Below are positions 1-11,775 of a stretch of 64,000 nt of DNA, piece after piece. The notes below the pieces were generated by a model, which searched no databases, had not been told where the DNA came from, and saw only the letters and a list, made by a program, of their open reading frames with translations. Position numbers and translations under genes: made by a program. Source of the DNA: Sycobia sp. Sy_11 (taxonomy: Eukaryota > Arthropoda > Insecta > Hymenoptera > Epichrysomallidae); the NCBI GenBank assembly GCA_018907035.1, contig JACCIC010000125.1, positions 1,488,001 through 1,552,000 of the forward strand. The letters are read 5' to 3'. Position 1 is the stretch's first letter. The number at the start of each line of letters is the position of its first letter.

Positions 1-52
1 CCTTCTTCTCCAATTTGCGCCAATCCTGGGCCCTTCCGTATCATTCTTACTC

Positions 53-540
53 TTATGACCGACATTGTTCGTCGGCCACCTTTCGTTTCATGACTTGCGC
101 CGCGCGCCAAGTTTGAATTAGCCCGTAGAATATATCTATATATATACCCCCGTCGGTAGTTCGGTTCGGCGCCGCTAAGAGCGGTGGCGCTGTCGACCGT
201 TCCTTCTCCGCGACAGCTTCCATCTTCTTGCTGGCTGCTACTTCCAGTGCAACCGTCTGCTGTGCGGACGGCGCATGTCGTATCTCTCCGGCTCTTACTA
301 ATTCATCTGTGTTTTCAGCGTGTCCAAGCGCCCTTCCTTCATTGTTGAGCTGATGCTGCTGAGCTCGTTGTGCGTCTCTTTGTTGCAGCAATTTTCGTCC
401 GTTTGCTGCGTCCTCGTGTTCGTTCGGGCAGTGGCCCGTGCGGCGTCCGATATGCTGTACATAACCTGGTGCGGCTACGTGTCTTCGAATCTTCTACTTC
501 CCGCTTGCAGCGTCCGCATGGCTTGCGGATCTCCGCCAAG
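53..540 (-). other. GC-rich open reading stretch, unidentified
   Basis: On the minus strand two overlapping open frames cover this GC-richer patch. The upstream one (540 to 339) begins with a CxxC-containing basic segment. The downstream one (391 to 53) is Gln/Ala-rich with coiled-coil character (LLQQRDAQRAQQHQLNN-like). They lie in different frames, so if this was one gene it carries a frameshift. I do not recognise the product; a retroelement gag/ORF1 relic or a host exon are both possible. The composition contrasts with the AT-rich surroundings. The left side runs to the window edge, so the feature may be incomplete. Confidence 0.25.
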
Positions 541-599
541 TATGAAGTATTTGTAACTTATTTTATTTTATGTTCTGCTTCTCTCTCACTCCTTCCTTA

Positions 600-1400
600 C
601 TTCCATTTACCTGTCTTTCTTTCTCATTCTACACTTCTCTGCATGCTTCTCTGTTCACCTCTACAGCCATTACTATCTATCTCTCTCTATCTCTCTGTGC
701 CTGCATTTAATTTTCAGGCATGGATATTGTATCCTCTGTTTCAGTCTTTCTGCATATAGCATTCTCTGCATGCATTTACTTGCATGCATGTAAACATAAC
801 CTGCATCTCCCTCTCTCTCTCTCTCTCTCTATTTTCTTCTGCCTACATATGTTTTGATGCGGGTAAATATGATCTGCCTCCTCTCTCACTCTATCCCTAT
901 CTATCTTCCTTCTTAAAATGCAGGTCTTCGTCTATATTTCTCTTTCTCTATATTTTTTCTTTATGTCTATTTAATTTTCCTTTTATTTCTTTCCTGCTAT
1001 TTTCCTGTGTATATCTACATGCATACGTTTAACTTTCTCTCTACTTCCCGCCTTCTATAATTTCTTTACTTGTCTGCATGTGTATGTTTTCTTATCTATG
1101 TGTCTCTTTCTATCTTCCTTTACTGCTGTGCATATTTTTGTCTTTATTTCTCTCCTTTTATCTTCCTATATCCATCTGCATGCGTATATTTCTCTCTTTC
1201 TTATACGCACTCTACATGTTGCATGCATACATGTAACTTTTCTCGCTACTTTTCGCTTCCTACATTTTCTATACTTATCTGCATGCATATTTCACCTTTA
1301 ATTCTCTCCTTCTATCTTCCTTTATCCATCTACATGCGTATATTTCTCTCTTTCTTATACATGCACTTTACTTGTTACCTCTCTCTCCTCTTTTTGTTAC
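600..1400. repeat. Pyrimidine-rich degenerate minisatellite
   Basis: About 800 bases with almost all purines removed from the + strand. It is built of imperfect blocks in which TCTGCATGCATA or CTACATGCGTAT recurs between TTTCTCTC/CTATCTTCC tracts. Two long stretches at about 1140-1215 and 1290-1372 are nearly the same sequence, as are 1015-1086 and 1216-1292, giving a spacing of roughly 150-200 bases. Apparent long open frames here are low-complexity and rejected as genes. Confidence 0.6.
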
Positions 1401-2100
1401 TGCTGTGCTGGTACCTCGTTATTCCCTCTTGATAATCTTCCTGAATATTTTGTATCGGAAAAGGGGGAGCTCTGCTTGGTTGAACAGCCTCCCTCGCTAA
1501 TTTTGCTTTTAACTCTTTATTTATTTTTCTTTTAATTTTGCAGTTTGTATGCTGCTGTAATTTCCATTGCAATTGTGATGGAAAAACTGACTGCGATTCC
1601 GCTTTTATACAGTTTTCCAGTGCTGTTCTTCTATGAGAAAACGTTTCTATTGGCTAAAAAAATAAAAAAGAAGAACCGCCTTCGTTTACCCCTTCTACTT
1701 TGATGCAAGAAAATGTTCCTCATTGATGGTGGAGCACAAGTTTTCTTCTTCCTGCTTGATAATCCATTCCCCCTCCTCCACTTACTTGTATGGTGATCGG
1801 TTATATTTTTCAGATGGACAAAACAAAAATTCTAACCTCCTGCCTCTCAGCCATGGCGAAGCGTATATTATTCCTTATTGGTGGAGGAACATAATTTTTC
1901 TCCTCTTTCTTAGACTCGGCGAAGCGTACGTTATTCGTCATTCGTGGAAATTGTACAACTGCATAGGCAATAATGAGCTAAGCGTGCGCCTAGCAAAGAC
2001 AAACTTTTTTCCTACAATCGCTCGCTATAATCTTTCTAATCAACTGTCTATCTCGTACGATCTATGATTTTAGGTGGTTTCACGTTCTTCTTTATTCGAG
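1401..2100. repeat. No gene; short degenerate duplications
   Basis: No coding sequence is supported. Within it, GGTGGAG...TTTTCTTCTTCC near 1725 recurs as GGTGGAGGAACATAATTTTTC near 1879, and GGCGAAGCGTAT near 1856 recurs as GGCGAAGCGTAC near 1918. This suggests a weak ~60-150-base duplication leading into the array that follows. Confidence 0.35.
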
Positions 2101-2104
2101 CTAG

Positions 2105-3420
2105 AAAGCGTGGGACTAGTAAAGAAAAAATATCTCGCTTCCAGTATTTAGTATGGTTTTACCTGTTCCTTATAACAATACTCATCTATAACCATTAACG
2201 ATCAGCGGATTAAACTAATTGATCAGTCACCCTCGGTCAGTATATCAAGAGGCGCACGTATTCGCCTCTTCTCAGACCTATTTTTCCATGCTCCTTCCAA
2301 GAAGTAAATCATTTGAAAATATAACACTTATATGCTGGTTTCCCACAATCATTTCCTTTGATTTCCAATCGCATTGATGTTGTATTCTACCGAAACTTAA
2401 AGATTTAAAGCGAGGAAGTGATAAAGAAAAATAGAAACATCATCTTGGTTACAGTATATCGTATTGTCTCCCGTGTTTGCTATAACAATAGACATTTATA
2501 ACCATCAACGGAAAGTGCATTATCCTAATTGATGAGTTAACTCCAGCTAATTTGTCAAGAGGCACGTGTCCTCGCCTCTCGTCAGACCCGCTTTCACATG
2601 CTCCTTTCAAGATGTGTACCTTTTTGAAAATTGAACAACTATACGTTAGTTTTCCATAGTCACTCCCTTCTTTTTAATCGCAAGGATGTTATACTCTGTC
2701 GAAATCGACAAGATATAAATCTAGAGAGTTACAAAAAAAAGAAAATCATCTTGGTTATAATTATCTTAATTGATGAGTTCACCTCGGTCAGTTTGTCAAG
2801 AGGTGCATGTGTCTAGCACGTGCATCCACGGAAAGCGCATTATAACGGTAAGCGGATTATACTCATTGATGTGTCATCCTCAATTGCACAAGTGTTCGCC
2901 TCTACTGGGCCCCTTTCCCATGCTTTTTCCGAGAAGTGGACCTCTTTCAAAATAGACATTTATACTCTAGTTTTCCATAGTCACTTACTTTTACAATCAC
3001 ATCGATATTATCCTTGATCGAAACTGAGAGGATGCAGGGCGTGGGACCGGTAAAGAAAAATAAGTCGCGTTCAGTATTGGTGCACCTGTTTTCTATAACA
3101 ATAGACATTCATAACCACCAACACAAAGTGAATTATGACTGTAAGCAGATTATACTGATTGACAATGGTCTACCTCAGTTGCACAAAGCATCACCTCTAC
3201 TCGGACCTTTTCCCATGCTTTTTCCGAGAAGTGGGCCTCTTTCAAAATAGACACTTGTACTCTGGTTTTCTATACTCACTCCTTTTTAGAAACGCATCGA
3301 TATTATTCTCGATCGAAACTGAGTGATTGCAAGGCGTGTGACCGGCAAAGAAAAATAACTCGCTTTCAGTATACAGTATATGGGCACGCATTTTCTATAA
3401 TAATAGATAACCATCAACGG
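2105..3420. repeat. Tandem array, ~310-bp degenerate unit
   Basis: Successive units start with a GCGTGGGACCGGTAAAGAAAAAT-like block near 2108, 2411, 3037 and 3330, with a more damaged unit near 2718. Each continues through CTATAACAATAGACAT, ATCAACGGAAAGCGGATTATACTAATTGA, a CTCAGACC...CATGCT block and a TTTTCCATAGTCACT...CGCATCGATATTATTCTCGATCGAAACT block. Units differ at many sites and have small deletions, so the array is old. No conserved open frame runs through the units. Confidence 0.75.
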
Positions 3421-3424
3421 TCTT

Positions 3425-3840
3425 CGATGTTCTCACACGCATATTAAATTTTCATCGTGAAGAAACATCACTCTGCTCAAATTTAATGACTGGAAATGAT
3501 GAAACGAGTCATTCCCCATTCTATCAGTCCTCCATTTGCAAAAAAAAAAACAATAAACAAAAAAACAAAAAAACGAAAAAAGTAGACAAGTTTGCTATAG
3601 GTGTGATGGCACATTAACGGAGAGTGAATATCCTCGCTTTTCCGGACTTTCAAAACACAAGGAGAAAATCTATAGGCATTCTAATGAATCTAAAGTATAC
3701 TCCCGTGTAAAGTATGTCATGCTCTCCCCTCCTCTACCATCAACGATGTTCGCCTTTTCTCACACGTATATTAAATTTTAATGTATGAAAATGATGAAAC
3801 GAGTCGTTCCCATCACTCTCTCTCTCTCTCTCTCTCTTTA
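3425..3840. repeat. Direct duplication plus (CT)n
   Basis: TTCTCACACGCATATTAAATTTT followed by ATGATGAAACGAGTCATTCCC at about 3428-3520 is repeated at about 3755-3810, separated by unrelated sequence. The second copy ends in a (CT)n run at 3811-3838. No gene is seen. Confidence 0.5.
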
Positions 3841-4050
3841 TCTAATATAATATAGCGAGAGCGGCATCGTTGCGGGAGGCGATTTCATTTTTTATACATT
3901 AGAATATGCAGGGGGCCTCAGCACAGTTTTCAAGAGGGGAGGTGTGCTTGAATGCCCGTAGGGCCAAAGCATAGATTTCAGGGGGGGATAGTGTGCCAGA
4001 ATGCCCATGTGCTAGAATGCCCACAGCCTATGTACTTATAGCTTGCTTAA

Positions 4051-4563
4051 AAACTTTGAAATATTTCATAAAAATAAACCATGACTTTATACAAATCTAA
4101 ATAATCTAGATAATATTTTCTTAAATATATTTTTCCCAGGTATATGAAGCTGAAAAATAATTATATTATGTTTTATTCTATATCACTGAAAATATATCTA
4201 CTAATATCAAGTATATATTTATGTGCCTTGTATCGGATAAAGAATTTTTCTAAATTAAAATTACAACAAATATTTTCTTAGATTGCGAAGTAAGTTCCTT
4301 AAAATAGGAAATACTTTGGAATATTTCATAAAAATAAACCATGATTTTATACAAATCTAGATAATATTTTCGTAAATATAATTTTCCTAGGTATATGAAG
4401 CTGTAAAATAATTATATTATGTTTTATTCTATATCACTGAAAAAATATCTGCTAATATCAATTAAATATTTATGTGCCTTGTATGCGATAAAGAATTATT
4501 TCTTAAATTAAAATTACAACAAATATTTTCTTAAATTGTGAAATAAGTTGCTTAAAATAGGAA
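4051..4563. repeat. Tandem duplication, ~255-bp AT-rich unit
   Basis: 4051-4312 and 4313-4563 are two head-to-tail copies of one unit. Each carries ATTTCATAAAAATAAACCATG, GGTATATGAAGCTG, TTATGTGCCTTGTAT and TTAAAATAGGAAA in the same order. The second copy is about 10 bases shorter because a TAATC-type repeat is lost after ATACAAATCTA. Sequence agreement is high, so this is younger than the 310-bp array upstream. Confidence 0.85.
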
Positions 4564-5250
4564 AACCAGAATCTAAAAAATTCCTTCTTCAAGAACTTAT
4601 TCGCTTGAATTAAAATGACATAGGCTAGATATTTTACAACATTCGTTCAACTAAACTGAATGAGTTCTGGATTTCTCCAAATTGGCTAAAAAGTAAGAAA
4701 TTACTTATATAGATTACATCATATTTTTTCTTATTGTTGAATTTCACGAAAAAATTATTTTCTTAAATCTAGAGATTATTTATCTGTAATAACATGTATA
4801 TTTCCAAATCTTTTAATAAAACTATTGATATATTATAAGTAAAGAATTTTTTCAAAAATAGAAAATATTTTTTAATTTATATAAAAATTGGGTAGTTTTT
4901 AATATTTTTAATATAATAATATTTTTAATACAATAATATTTTTAATATTTTATAATTTCATATTTAAATCTTTATACTTCGTTTAATAAAATCAAATAAA
5001 TATTTATTAGATTTTACAACTGGCAGGGAATAATCAAATAAATCTAATCCAATCATTGAGAAAACTATTTCATTCAAGTAAATGGTTTTTTAAAAAATTG
5101 AATATATTTATTGTATATATATATATATATACTGAAAAAAATAATTTCTAATATCAAGTAAATATTACTTGATTCGAAAAAAACTCTTGATTCGAAAAAA
5201 AATTCGAAAAAATTCGAAAAAAAGTCTCGTAATTAATTTATTTCGCTTTA
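4564..5250. other. AT-rich stretch, no gene seen
   Basis: Long runs of A and T with short internal near-repeats (TAATATTTTTAATA at 4890-4960) and a short (TA)n at 5117-5131. No coding or RNA gene is supported. Confidence 0.5.
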
Positions 5251-5257
5251 AAAAACT

Positions 5258-5331
5258 TCGACCTAATCGGGATTCTATCCGCAAACCTTTGGATTCGCAA
5301 TCTAACGCTTTATTAATTACGCTATCGCAGT
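5258..5331 (-). pseudogene. tRNA-like relic
   Basis: Reading the minus strand gives a D-arm-like GATAGCGTAATTAATAAAGCG, an anticodon-arm-like TTAGATTGCGAATCCAA (7-base loop, GCG in the anticodon position, one stem mismatch) and a T-arm-like GCGGATAGAATCCCG. The T stem is mispaired and no acceptor stem could be formed, so this is a decayed tRNA or a tRNA-derived fragment rather than a working gene. Confidence 0.35.
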
Positions 5332-5334
5332 ACG

Positions 5335-7300
5335 CTGTGGACAATTATAAAAATTTTATATATCAATTTTAGATCTCTTATATTTATACATTCTGAAATT
5401 AATTTTTGGATTCCAATGAATAGTATATCCATTTATATACAAGATATACTTATATTATAACAATTTATATATCGTTGTGGTTTTAATACGTGATTTCCCA
5501 CATCTAGATAATATTTTCTGAAATTATTTAAATTGAATTATTCATTTAAATTGAATATTTAAGTCTTTATGCTTCGTTTAATAAAATCGAAGAAATATTT
5601 ATTAGTTTTTAACAACTCGTAGGGCATAATATATTTCACCTTTTGATGAAGCTATTCAATTGTTCATATTGAATAGCTTTACCAAAAATTGAATATATTT
5701 GTTAAATTTGAGTATATATATATAGTTTTTCAAATATTTATTTATTTAACTTTATTTTTTACGTATATTTAGTTCCGTTTAGTAAAATAAAGAAATATTT
5801 ATTACTGTTGCTAAAACATATTAAGAGTAAGAAAAATAATAATAAATAATAGTTATAATATTTAATAATAATTTAATAATAACAGTTATATATATTTATG
5901 ATAATGATAAGTGCGATATTGGTGATCAAATAAAAAAACACTACAAGTTTTCCTACAAAATATTAATTTGTTTATTTTAAATAAAGAAATAAAAAACCTC
6001 CACTGTATAACTGGAGGAAAAATTCGATATTTAATATTCAATTGTTAATTATGAATGATCATTCAAGTAAATATATAAATATAACTTACTTACTAACATA
6101 CAATATGCATCTAACAAATTTAACTGGGGTTTATGCGCAAGCTTCAGACCCCGTTGGGTTACGACATCGTACCCTGAAGTAGATCTCCCACTTGGAGATC
6201 GGAGTCTCTCTCGAAGCGACAGGGGCCTATCAGCAAGGAGACAGGGCTGTGCTCGGGGCAGAAGTCCAGGTCGAGACAATTAGCCGCTGGAAACTACACT
6301 GCCACAAGAGCCGCTTAGGGCTAGGTACACTTCAGGGTAGAGCAACACTCGCCTGACGCACAAGTCTTAATTAACCTTAATAAAACCTTAATTAACAAAC
6401 AGAATTTTACTAAATCTATTGTTGCACAATTTAATTGAGGTATCTCACTCGACAAGCGCTCGCGACGATATATTTCGTCACTCCACGTCCAAATTTCTTC
6501 AAGCCTCATGGCTATGCGCTCTCGACTACAAACATAAACAAAATTCCCCCTTTCTTACCGCGTATTGTCTATTAATTACATGCATGCCCACATACATATA
6601 CATATATACACGACACATAATACATTATTACACACATATAATTATACACATATAAATACATCCATATCATATCTTTTTAAAACATTAGATTATAATTAGC
6701 GCGAACAATTACTTTTCAATGATTTATTTAGTGTAATGTAATAAATATATGTTTACTATTCAAATAAACTTAATTGTTTATTTCAAATATATAGTTTACT
6801 CCAAATAACAAAATATTCATTCGTTTTAAATATCTATATTTTTCTTTTAAACATAAATTTAAATAATTGCTGTATTCTAATAACTATTGAACTAATTTTA
6901 ATAAATTTAATTTACTTTAAATAAATATTTCTTTGATGTAAATAATTTCTATTTTATGAAATGGATTTATTGGAATTTATACAAATTTATTTCTCAGTGA
7001 GATAGTAAAATAATGTAAATTATATTCTTTAGTAAATTCCATGATATAATGTAAATAGCAATGAAATAAAATTTATTATATAAAAATGTAATTAATTTTA
7101 TTATATAAATAATTTACAGCAAGTATAATTTTTTATATTAAATTAGTCTTATTATTAACGTCAACGTAGTCTTATTATCGACTTGTAGACACAAAATTTT
7201 AAGAAAATACGTAGATATATATACATATGTTTATATATATATATATATATACCCCTGTTTAACTATATATACACCTGTTTTCTTAAAAATTTGGCAGTGC
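5335..7300. other. Non-coding AT-rich region with a GC-rich island
   Basis: Mostly A+T with no supported gene. An island at about 6120-6350 is distinctly GC-richer and contains the near-palindrome GATCTCCCACTTGGAGATC at about 6182-6200. It may be a fragment of an unrecognised mobile element. A small hairpin CCTCCA...TGGAGG lies at 5996-6017. Confidence 0.4.
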
Positions 7301-7310
7301 GGTGTAATAA

Positions 7311-7344
7311 ATGGCATTCACTGTTGTCGACGAAGAAACTTTAA
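7311..7344 (+). CDS. Candidate tiny first exon (weak)
   Basis: ATG at 7311 opens 11 codons (MAFTVVDEETL) and runs into AA|GTGAGT at 7345, a good splice-donor match. The composition is less AT-biased than its surroundings. No second exon was found and I do not recognise the product, so this may be chance. Confidence 0.18.
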
Positions 7345-7377
7345 GTGAGTTTACCTTTTCGTAGTATCTATATTATA

Positions 7378-7380
<3 letters not shown>

Positions 7381-7437
<57 letters not shown>
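7381..7437. repeat. (TA)n microsatellite
   Basis: Nearly pure TA dinucleotide run with one interruption near its start. Confidence 0.95.
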
Positions 7438-7439
<2 letters not shown>

Positions 7440-7440
<1 letters not shown>

Positions 7441-8455
7441 ATCAATCAATTAATTTTTGGAAATAATCGTTTGTTTATAATTACCTGATTTTCTAGATCT
7501 ATTCAAATCGTAAATATAGATCAATTTCTGACAATTGTGATTATGATTACCTCAAGGTTAATTTCTTAAGCGTATCTAGATTTTGTTACTATATAATTGT
7601 TCTTGTTAAAATAAGAATCATTAGAAATTAAATATAATACTTTAAATATTTTATATAAGATTCAAAAGGACAAAAATATTATTCATTTAAAATATATAAA
7701 CATATAGTTATTGTAATCAAACTATTATATATCAAGTGGCGTGGTAGTGTCATGAAGGCGAGTTTTAGAACCGCCGGCATGGCGCGGCCGCTACACTATT
7801 TTTACTTCTAAATTGAGATTTCGAATTTTCAATCAATCAAAAAAATTATTTATCACTTGTTTATCGATAATTTTCCAAAGCATATCTACTATTTGCGACC
7901 TAAGGAATCATTTCCTGCCAGTATTTTTGGCTAAAAAGCAGCTTTTAATATAAAACTCCGTGTGTGACTATAGAAAGTAGTCAAAAACACTTTTTTATAT
8001 ATAGTAATAGTAAATATACGGAAAAAATTTCAGCACTAAGACATATGCATAGTAAAGTAATATAATATATATTATATTACTTTATATAATAATAGCTATA
8101 AAGTACATATATAAACACATAGCAGATAAAATTATGCCTGCCACAGATAAAAGCGCGTGCCAAGCGTATGCACGCCTGCGTGGTTTGCGGCCCAGTTACT
8201 TCAAACATGTGCAAGTGTATTGCAAGAAAACAAAATGAAATTATTGTCGGCAATACATGAGCGTAAGTTACTTGCCAAACTAGGAAAAATCTTCGGATTA
8301 TTGTCAAATATATGCAAGCGAAATAATTCGAAATTTTTATGCAATAAAGATTATGCACGTGCGTTCGATGTATTTTGATGGACTATCCTTCTTCCATCAA
8401 ACAATTATATTCATCGTCCCAGTTCTGGTGTTTAACATATATATGAATACTAGCA
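7440..8455. other. No gene; short GC patches
   Basis: AT-rich sequence with an isolated GC-rich patch at 7738-7795 (GGCATGGCGCGGCCGCT) and another around 8130-8240. Short open frames in the second patch do not resemble any family I know. Confidence 0.35.
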
Positions 8456-8504
8456 TCCCTCGTTTCGGCTTCGCCCGAGACAATAATATCACCGATTTCA
8501 TAAA

Positions 8505-8890
8505 CAATTCCTAGACATCGTCTTCTACCGTCCGAAGACGAAATCCCCCGTATAAGCCGTTTGAAAACATCTGGAAATCGCATTCTATCATCCGAACACG
8601 AAACTCCCCGTAGAAGTTGTACCGACGTATCTAAACATTGTTTCCTACCAACTAAACACGAATAAATACGACCCAGATATCGTATTTTACCGTCCCAACT
8701 CACATTTTCCCACAGAAATTGATTTCCTGATACCTGGACGTCGTTTTCTATCAACTAAATACAATATTCCCCGTAGAAATGGCCCAGAGACATCTAAACA
8801 TTGCATTCTATCATCCGAACACACAACTGCCTATACAAATCGTCTTGGCAACGGGATATCGTAATCAACCGCACGTGCACGCCAATACAA
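8505..8890 (-). repeat. ~61-bp satellite inside Helitron-like copy 1
   Basis: About six degenerate units spaced near 61 bases. The + strand theme is CTGGACATCGTTTTCTACC, then ATCCGAACACGAAACTCCCC, then GTAGAAGTTGTCCC. Units start near 8509, 8570, 8631, 8672, 8733 and 8793. Confidence 0.7.
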
Positions 8891-8952
8891 TATTTCTCAG
8901 TAGAAACCGTATTTAAAATGAGTATATATAATATGTACAATATAATATGCAT

Positions 8953-8958
<6 letters not shown>

Positions 8959-8998
<40 letters not shown>
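8959..8998. repeat. (TA)n microsatellite
   Basis: TA dinucleotide run on the inner (5') side of Helitron-like copy 1; equivalent runs sit at the same place in the other two copies. Confidence 0.9.
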
Positions 8999-9003
<5 letters not shown>

Positions 9004-9360
9004 TTCCGTTTTTTCAATTAAATGCCGTGACTATTTTCGTAGTGATGCCAACTGAAATTCAAGCAAAATGTTGGTATGCGCATAGCATATTTTTTAAGCA
9101 GATGATGGATCTTGCCTTTTTATGCAGAAGTGACGATATATTTTATTTATCTATACACAGTTTCGAGGTTGTTAGTAAAGAATCCTATTTTGCCATCATT
9201 TTTTTTGTTCGAACTAAAAAAATCATAGTCTCTTGTTACAATTAAGTGAATAGAATGTATAAAAATAAAAATATAATTTGTCGTCACAAACTATATTCAG
9301 TATGATTTGACAAACAAAACCATTTTATAAGAGAAGGAGAAAGAAAGACAGGGAGATAGG

Positions 9361-9363
9361 GGC

Positions 9364-9414
<51 letters not shown>

Positions 9415-9437
9415 GATACAGAGAGAGAGAGAGAGAG

Positions 9438-9479
<42 letters not shown>

Positions 9480-9484
9480 AGAGA
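9361..9484. repeat. (GA)n microsatellite
   Basis: GA run with scattered C interruptions and a G9 tract at its end. It directly precedes mariner A and seems to have replaced that element's 5' end. Confidence 0.95.
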
Positions 9485-9506
9485 TATTTTCTCACGTAAG
9501 AGAAAA

Positions 9507-10613
9507 TAAATTTACAAATATCAAAAAATGTCGAAATTTGAGCCGAGTCGACGTCATTTGCGGGAAGTTTCACTTTTTTGGTTCAATTTGAAGAAATCTG
9601 CTGCCTAGACGCATCGATTGCTTCAGGAGGCTTATGGAGAAGGTTGTGTCGATGATTCAAGTGTTCGCGGATGGTTTCGACGCTTCAAAAGCGGTGATTT
9701 CGACGTGGAAGACAAGGAGCGTTCCGGGCGGCCGCAAATCTTTGAAGATCGAGAATTGGCGACTTCGCAAGAAGAACTTGCTGAAGCATTGGGAGTTGAT
9801 CGAACAACCATTTCCAAGCGTTTGAAAACTATGGGAATGATCCAAAAGCAAGGAAATTGGGTGCCGTACGAACTGAAGCTGAGAGACGTCGAACGGCGTT
9901 TTTTCACTTGCGAACAGCTGCTTCAGCGACATAAAAGAAAGGGTTTTCTGCATCGTATCGCGACTGGCGATGAAAAGTGGATACGTTACGATAATCCGAA
10001 GCGAAGAAAATCATGGGGACTACCCGGCCATGCATCATCATCGACGGCCAAGCCAAATATTCATGGCGCCAAGCTCATGCTCTGTATATGGTGGGACCAC
10101 CTAGGTGTGGTTTACTATGAGCTTCTGAAACCGAATGAAAGGATCACAGGGGAGGTCTATCGACGACAATTGATGCGTTTGAGCCGCGCACTGCGAGAAA
10201 AACGGCCACAATACTCCGACAGGCACGACAAAGTTTTTTTGCAACATGACAATGCTCGCCCACATGTTGCACCGCCCGTGAAAACATACTTAGAAACGCT
10301 CAAATGGGAAGTCCTACCCCACCCGCCGTATAGTCTAGACGTTGCTCCGTCTGATTACCATCTCTTCAGATCGATGACGCATGGCCTGGCTGACCAGCAC
10401 TTCCATTCCTACGAGGAAGCCAAAAAATGGGTGGATGACTGGATAGAGGCCAAACCGGTCGAATTTTTTCGCAACGGGATTTGTATGTTTCCAGAAAGAT
10501 GGAAAAAACTTGTAGCTAGCGATGGCCAATACTTTCAATAATTCATTTGTAACCATTGTTTCACAATAAAGGCTCAAAATTTGAAAAAAAACGGGAAAGA
10601 CTTATTCACATAC

Positions 10614-10617
<4 letters not shown>
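9507..10617 (+). mobile_element. Mariner copy A, 5' truncated
   Basis: Same family as copies B (43228-44513) and C (60982-62272). The 3' terminal repeat is intact (CGGGAAAGACTTATTCACA ... CTGA ending at 10617, then TA). The 5' terminal repeat and most of the 5' leader are missing; the sequence left of about 9507 is a GA microsatellite and unrelated DNA. Lacking one terminus it should be immobile. Its 3' TA merges into a (TA)n tract leading to a solo LTR. Confidence 0.9.
9528..10541 (+). pseudogene. Mariner transposase, copy A (inactivated)
   Basis: Tc1/mariner transposase of the mauritiana-like type (Mos1/Mboumar relatives): N-terminal helix-turn-helix DNA-binding half, then a DDD catalytic half. 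The start is ATG at 9528 by comparison with copies B and C. The catalytic residues sit in TGDEKW, LQHDNARPH and SDYHLF, with the D,D34D spacing of mariners. Lesions: an in-frame TAG at 9606 where B and C have GAG, and an in-frame loss of 8 codons after ELAT near 9764 compared with B and C, which have LLDEDSCQ there. The rest of the frame is open to the stop at 10541, giving 337 codons against 345 in the relatives. Known role of the family is cut-and-paste transposition at TA sites; this copy cannot make full-length protein. Confidence 0.92.

Positions 10618-10660
<43 letters not shown>
10618..10660. repeat. (TA)n microsatellite between mariner A and LTR
   Basis: Pure TA/AT run joining the 3' end of mariner A to the solo LTR. 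Confidence 0.95.
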
Positions 10661-10663
<3 letters not shown>

Positions 10664-10831
10664 AACCGCGTATTTATTTAAGAAATACCTGGTAGAAGTA
10701 CCCATTAATAGAAGTGTAAAGAACCCCGAACGAATTAAATTGTGTTAAAACAATTTGTTTGGACCGTAGGTTCTTTACGGATATTTCTTCCTCAGACCTA
10801 CCTTTTTAACCTGGAATTTATTTCAATAATA

Positions 10832-10892
<61 letters not shown>

Positions 10893-11775
10893 GATTATTA
10901 ATAATCCAGGAAAAGGCGGGTTAATTATCAGGTACAGGGGGGATATTATTATATTTTTTATTACTAATAAAAATGAAAAGAAAATGTATTTAGTTATAGG
11001 AATAGAAATTATAGATTTATTAAATTATATAAAATTATAATAAATGATATACTACCCCTACCTAATATGCGCCCGCGCTATATTTACGCACGATTCCGTT
11101 CACAAAGGGTGTGAGAGAAAAATTTATAAGTATAGCAGAGAGGTAAAGCAACGAAAGCGCCACCTTACGAGGAACAAGAGGAGCTACTACTGAAAGTATG
11201 TATGCGCTTGTTACTCTTGTGATTTCTATTTTATGTCGGTATCTCTCTGTTTCTCTCACTTTAAAATACTAAATTAAGATTTCTATGTATTTCTAATTGC
11301 GATTATCAAATCGATAAAGAAAAACTATTATTTAGCGAAACTCAAAGATATAGATCCTAAAAAAAATTCACCAACCTTATTGAACGAGGCTGGAAATTCA
11401 GAATCCAACGATGGTCAATTACTGCAATTTTTGATCCCGTTTGTACTAAGGGAATCACCGGCCGGTTTACTATTTACTTTAATTATTTTGTAGAAAACTT
11501 TCACAAAATTTACTTTAACTGACAAAAACAATAAAAATCCTATATACTTAGTTAGCAAAGGTATCTATTAAAATCTCTATTTGCTTTTTTTTCAACTACA
11601 ACCAATTTCTACTTAATTCAAAGACTATATGTTAATTATATATCAACTATATATTAACTATATTAAATTCAGAATTTATTCTCCTTCTCTCTCTCTTTCT
11701 TTTCCCTTTTTCCCTCCTTTTCTCCCATTTGTTGTAGTAATTAACATGTATAAGGTAAGGTAACCTATACATGTT

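Larger units (their letters stand above)
8460..8998 (-). mobile_element. Helitron-like non-autonomous element, copy 1
   Basis: On the minus strand the 3' end reads a hairpin (CTCGGGCGAAGCCGA), then about ten bases, then CTAG (8463-8460) followed by T. This is the usual Helitron terminus: a short hairpin just upstream of CTRR, inserted between A and T. The body is a ~61-bp satellite (8505-8890) followed by a GTAGAAACCGTATTTAA block and a (TA)n run. The same order recurs at 27.6-28.4 kb and 32.96-33.5 kb. No Rep/helicase coding sequence is present, so this would be a HINE/DINE-1-like passenger. The 5' TC end could not be fixed. Confidence 0.6.

Noticed and set aside
784..1432. Open frames of 80-120 codons in the first 1.5 kb
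   Set aside because: They are translations of pyrimidine-rich minisatellite (Ser/Leu/Phe-rich) with no start context or conserved motif.
4051..7150. Mitochondrial insertion (NUMT) in the very AT-rich region
   Set aside because: No mitochondrial protein, rRNA or tRNA cluster can be read in any frame.
8505..8890. Regularly spaced ~61-bp repeats that could suggest a CRISPR-like array
   Set aside because: Whole units are degenerate tandem repeats without conserved repeats alternating with unique spacers, and the genome is eukaryotic. They are explained as a satellite in a Helitron-like element.
9632..9953. Minus-strand and alternate-frame open reading frames over the mariner copies
   Set aside because: They recur at the same place in copies A, B and C as shadows of the transposase frame.
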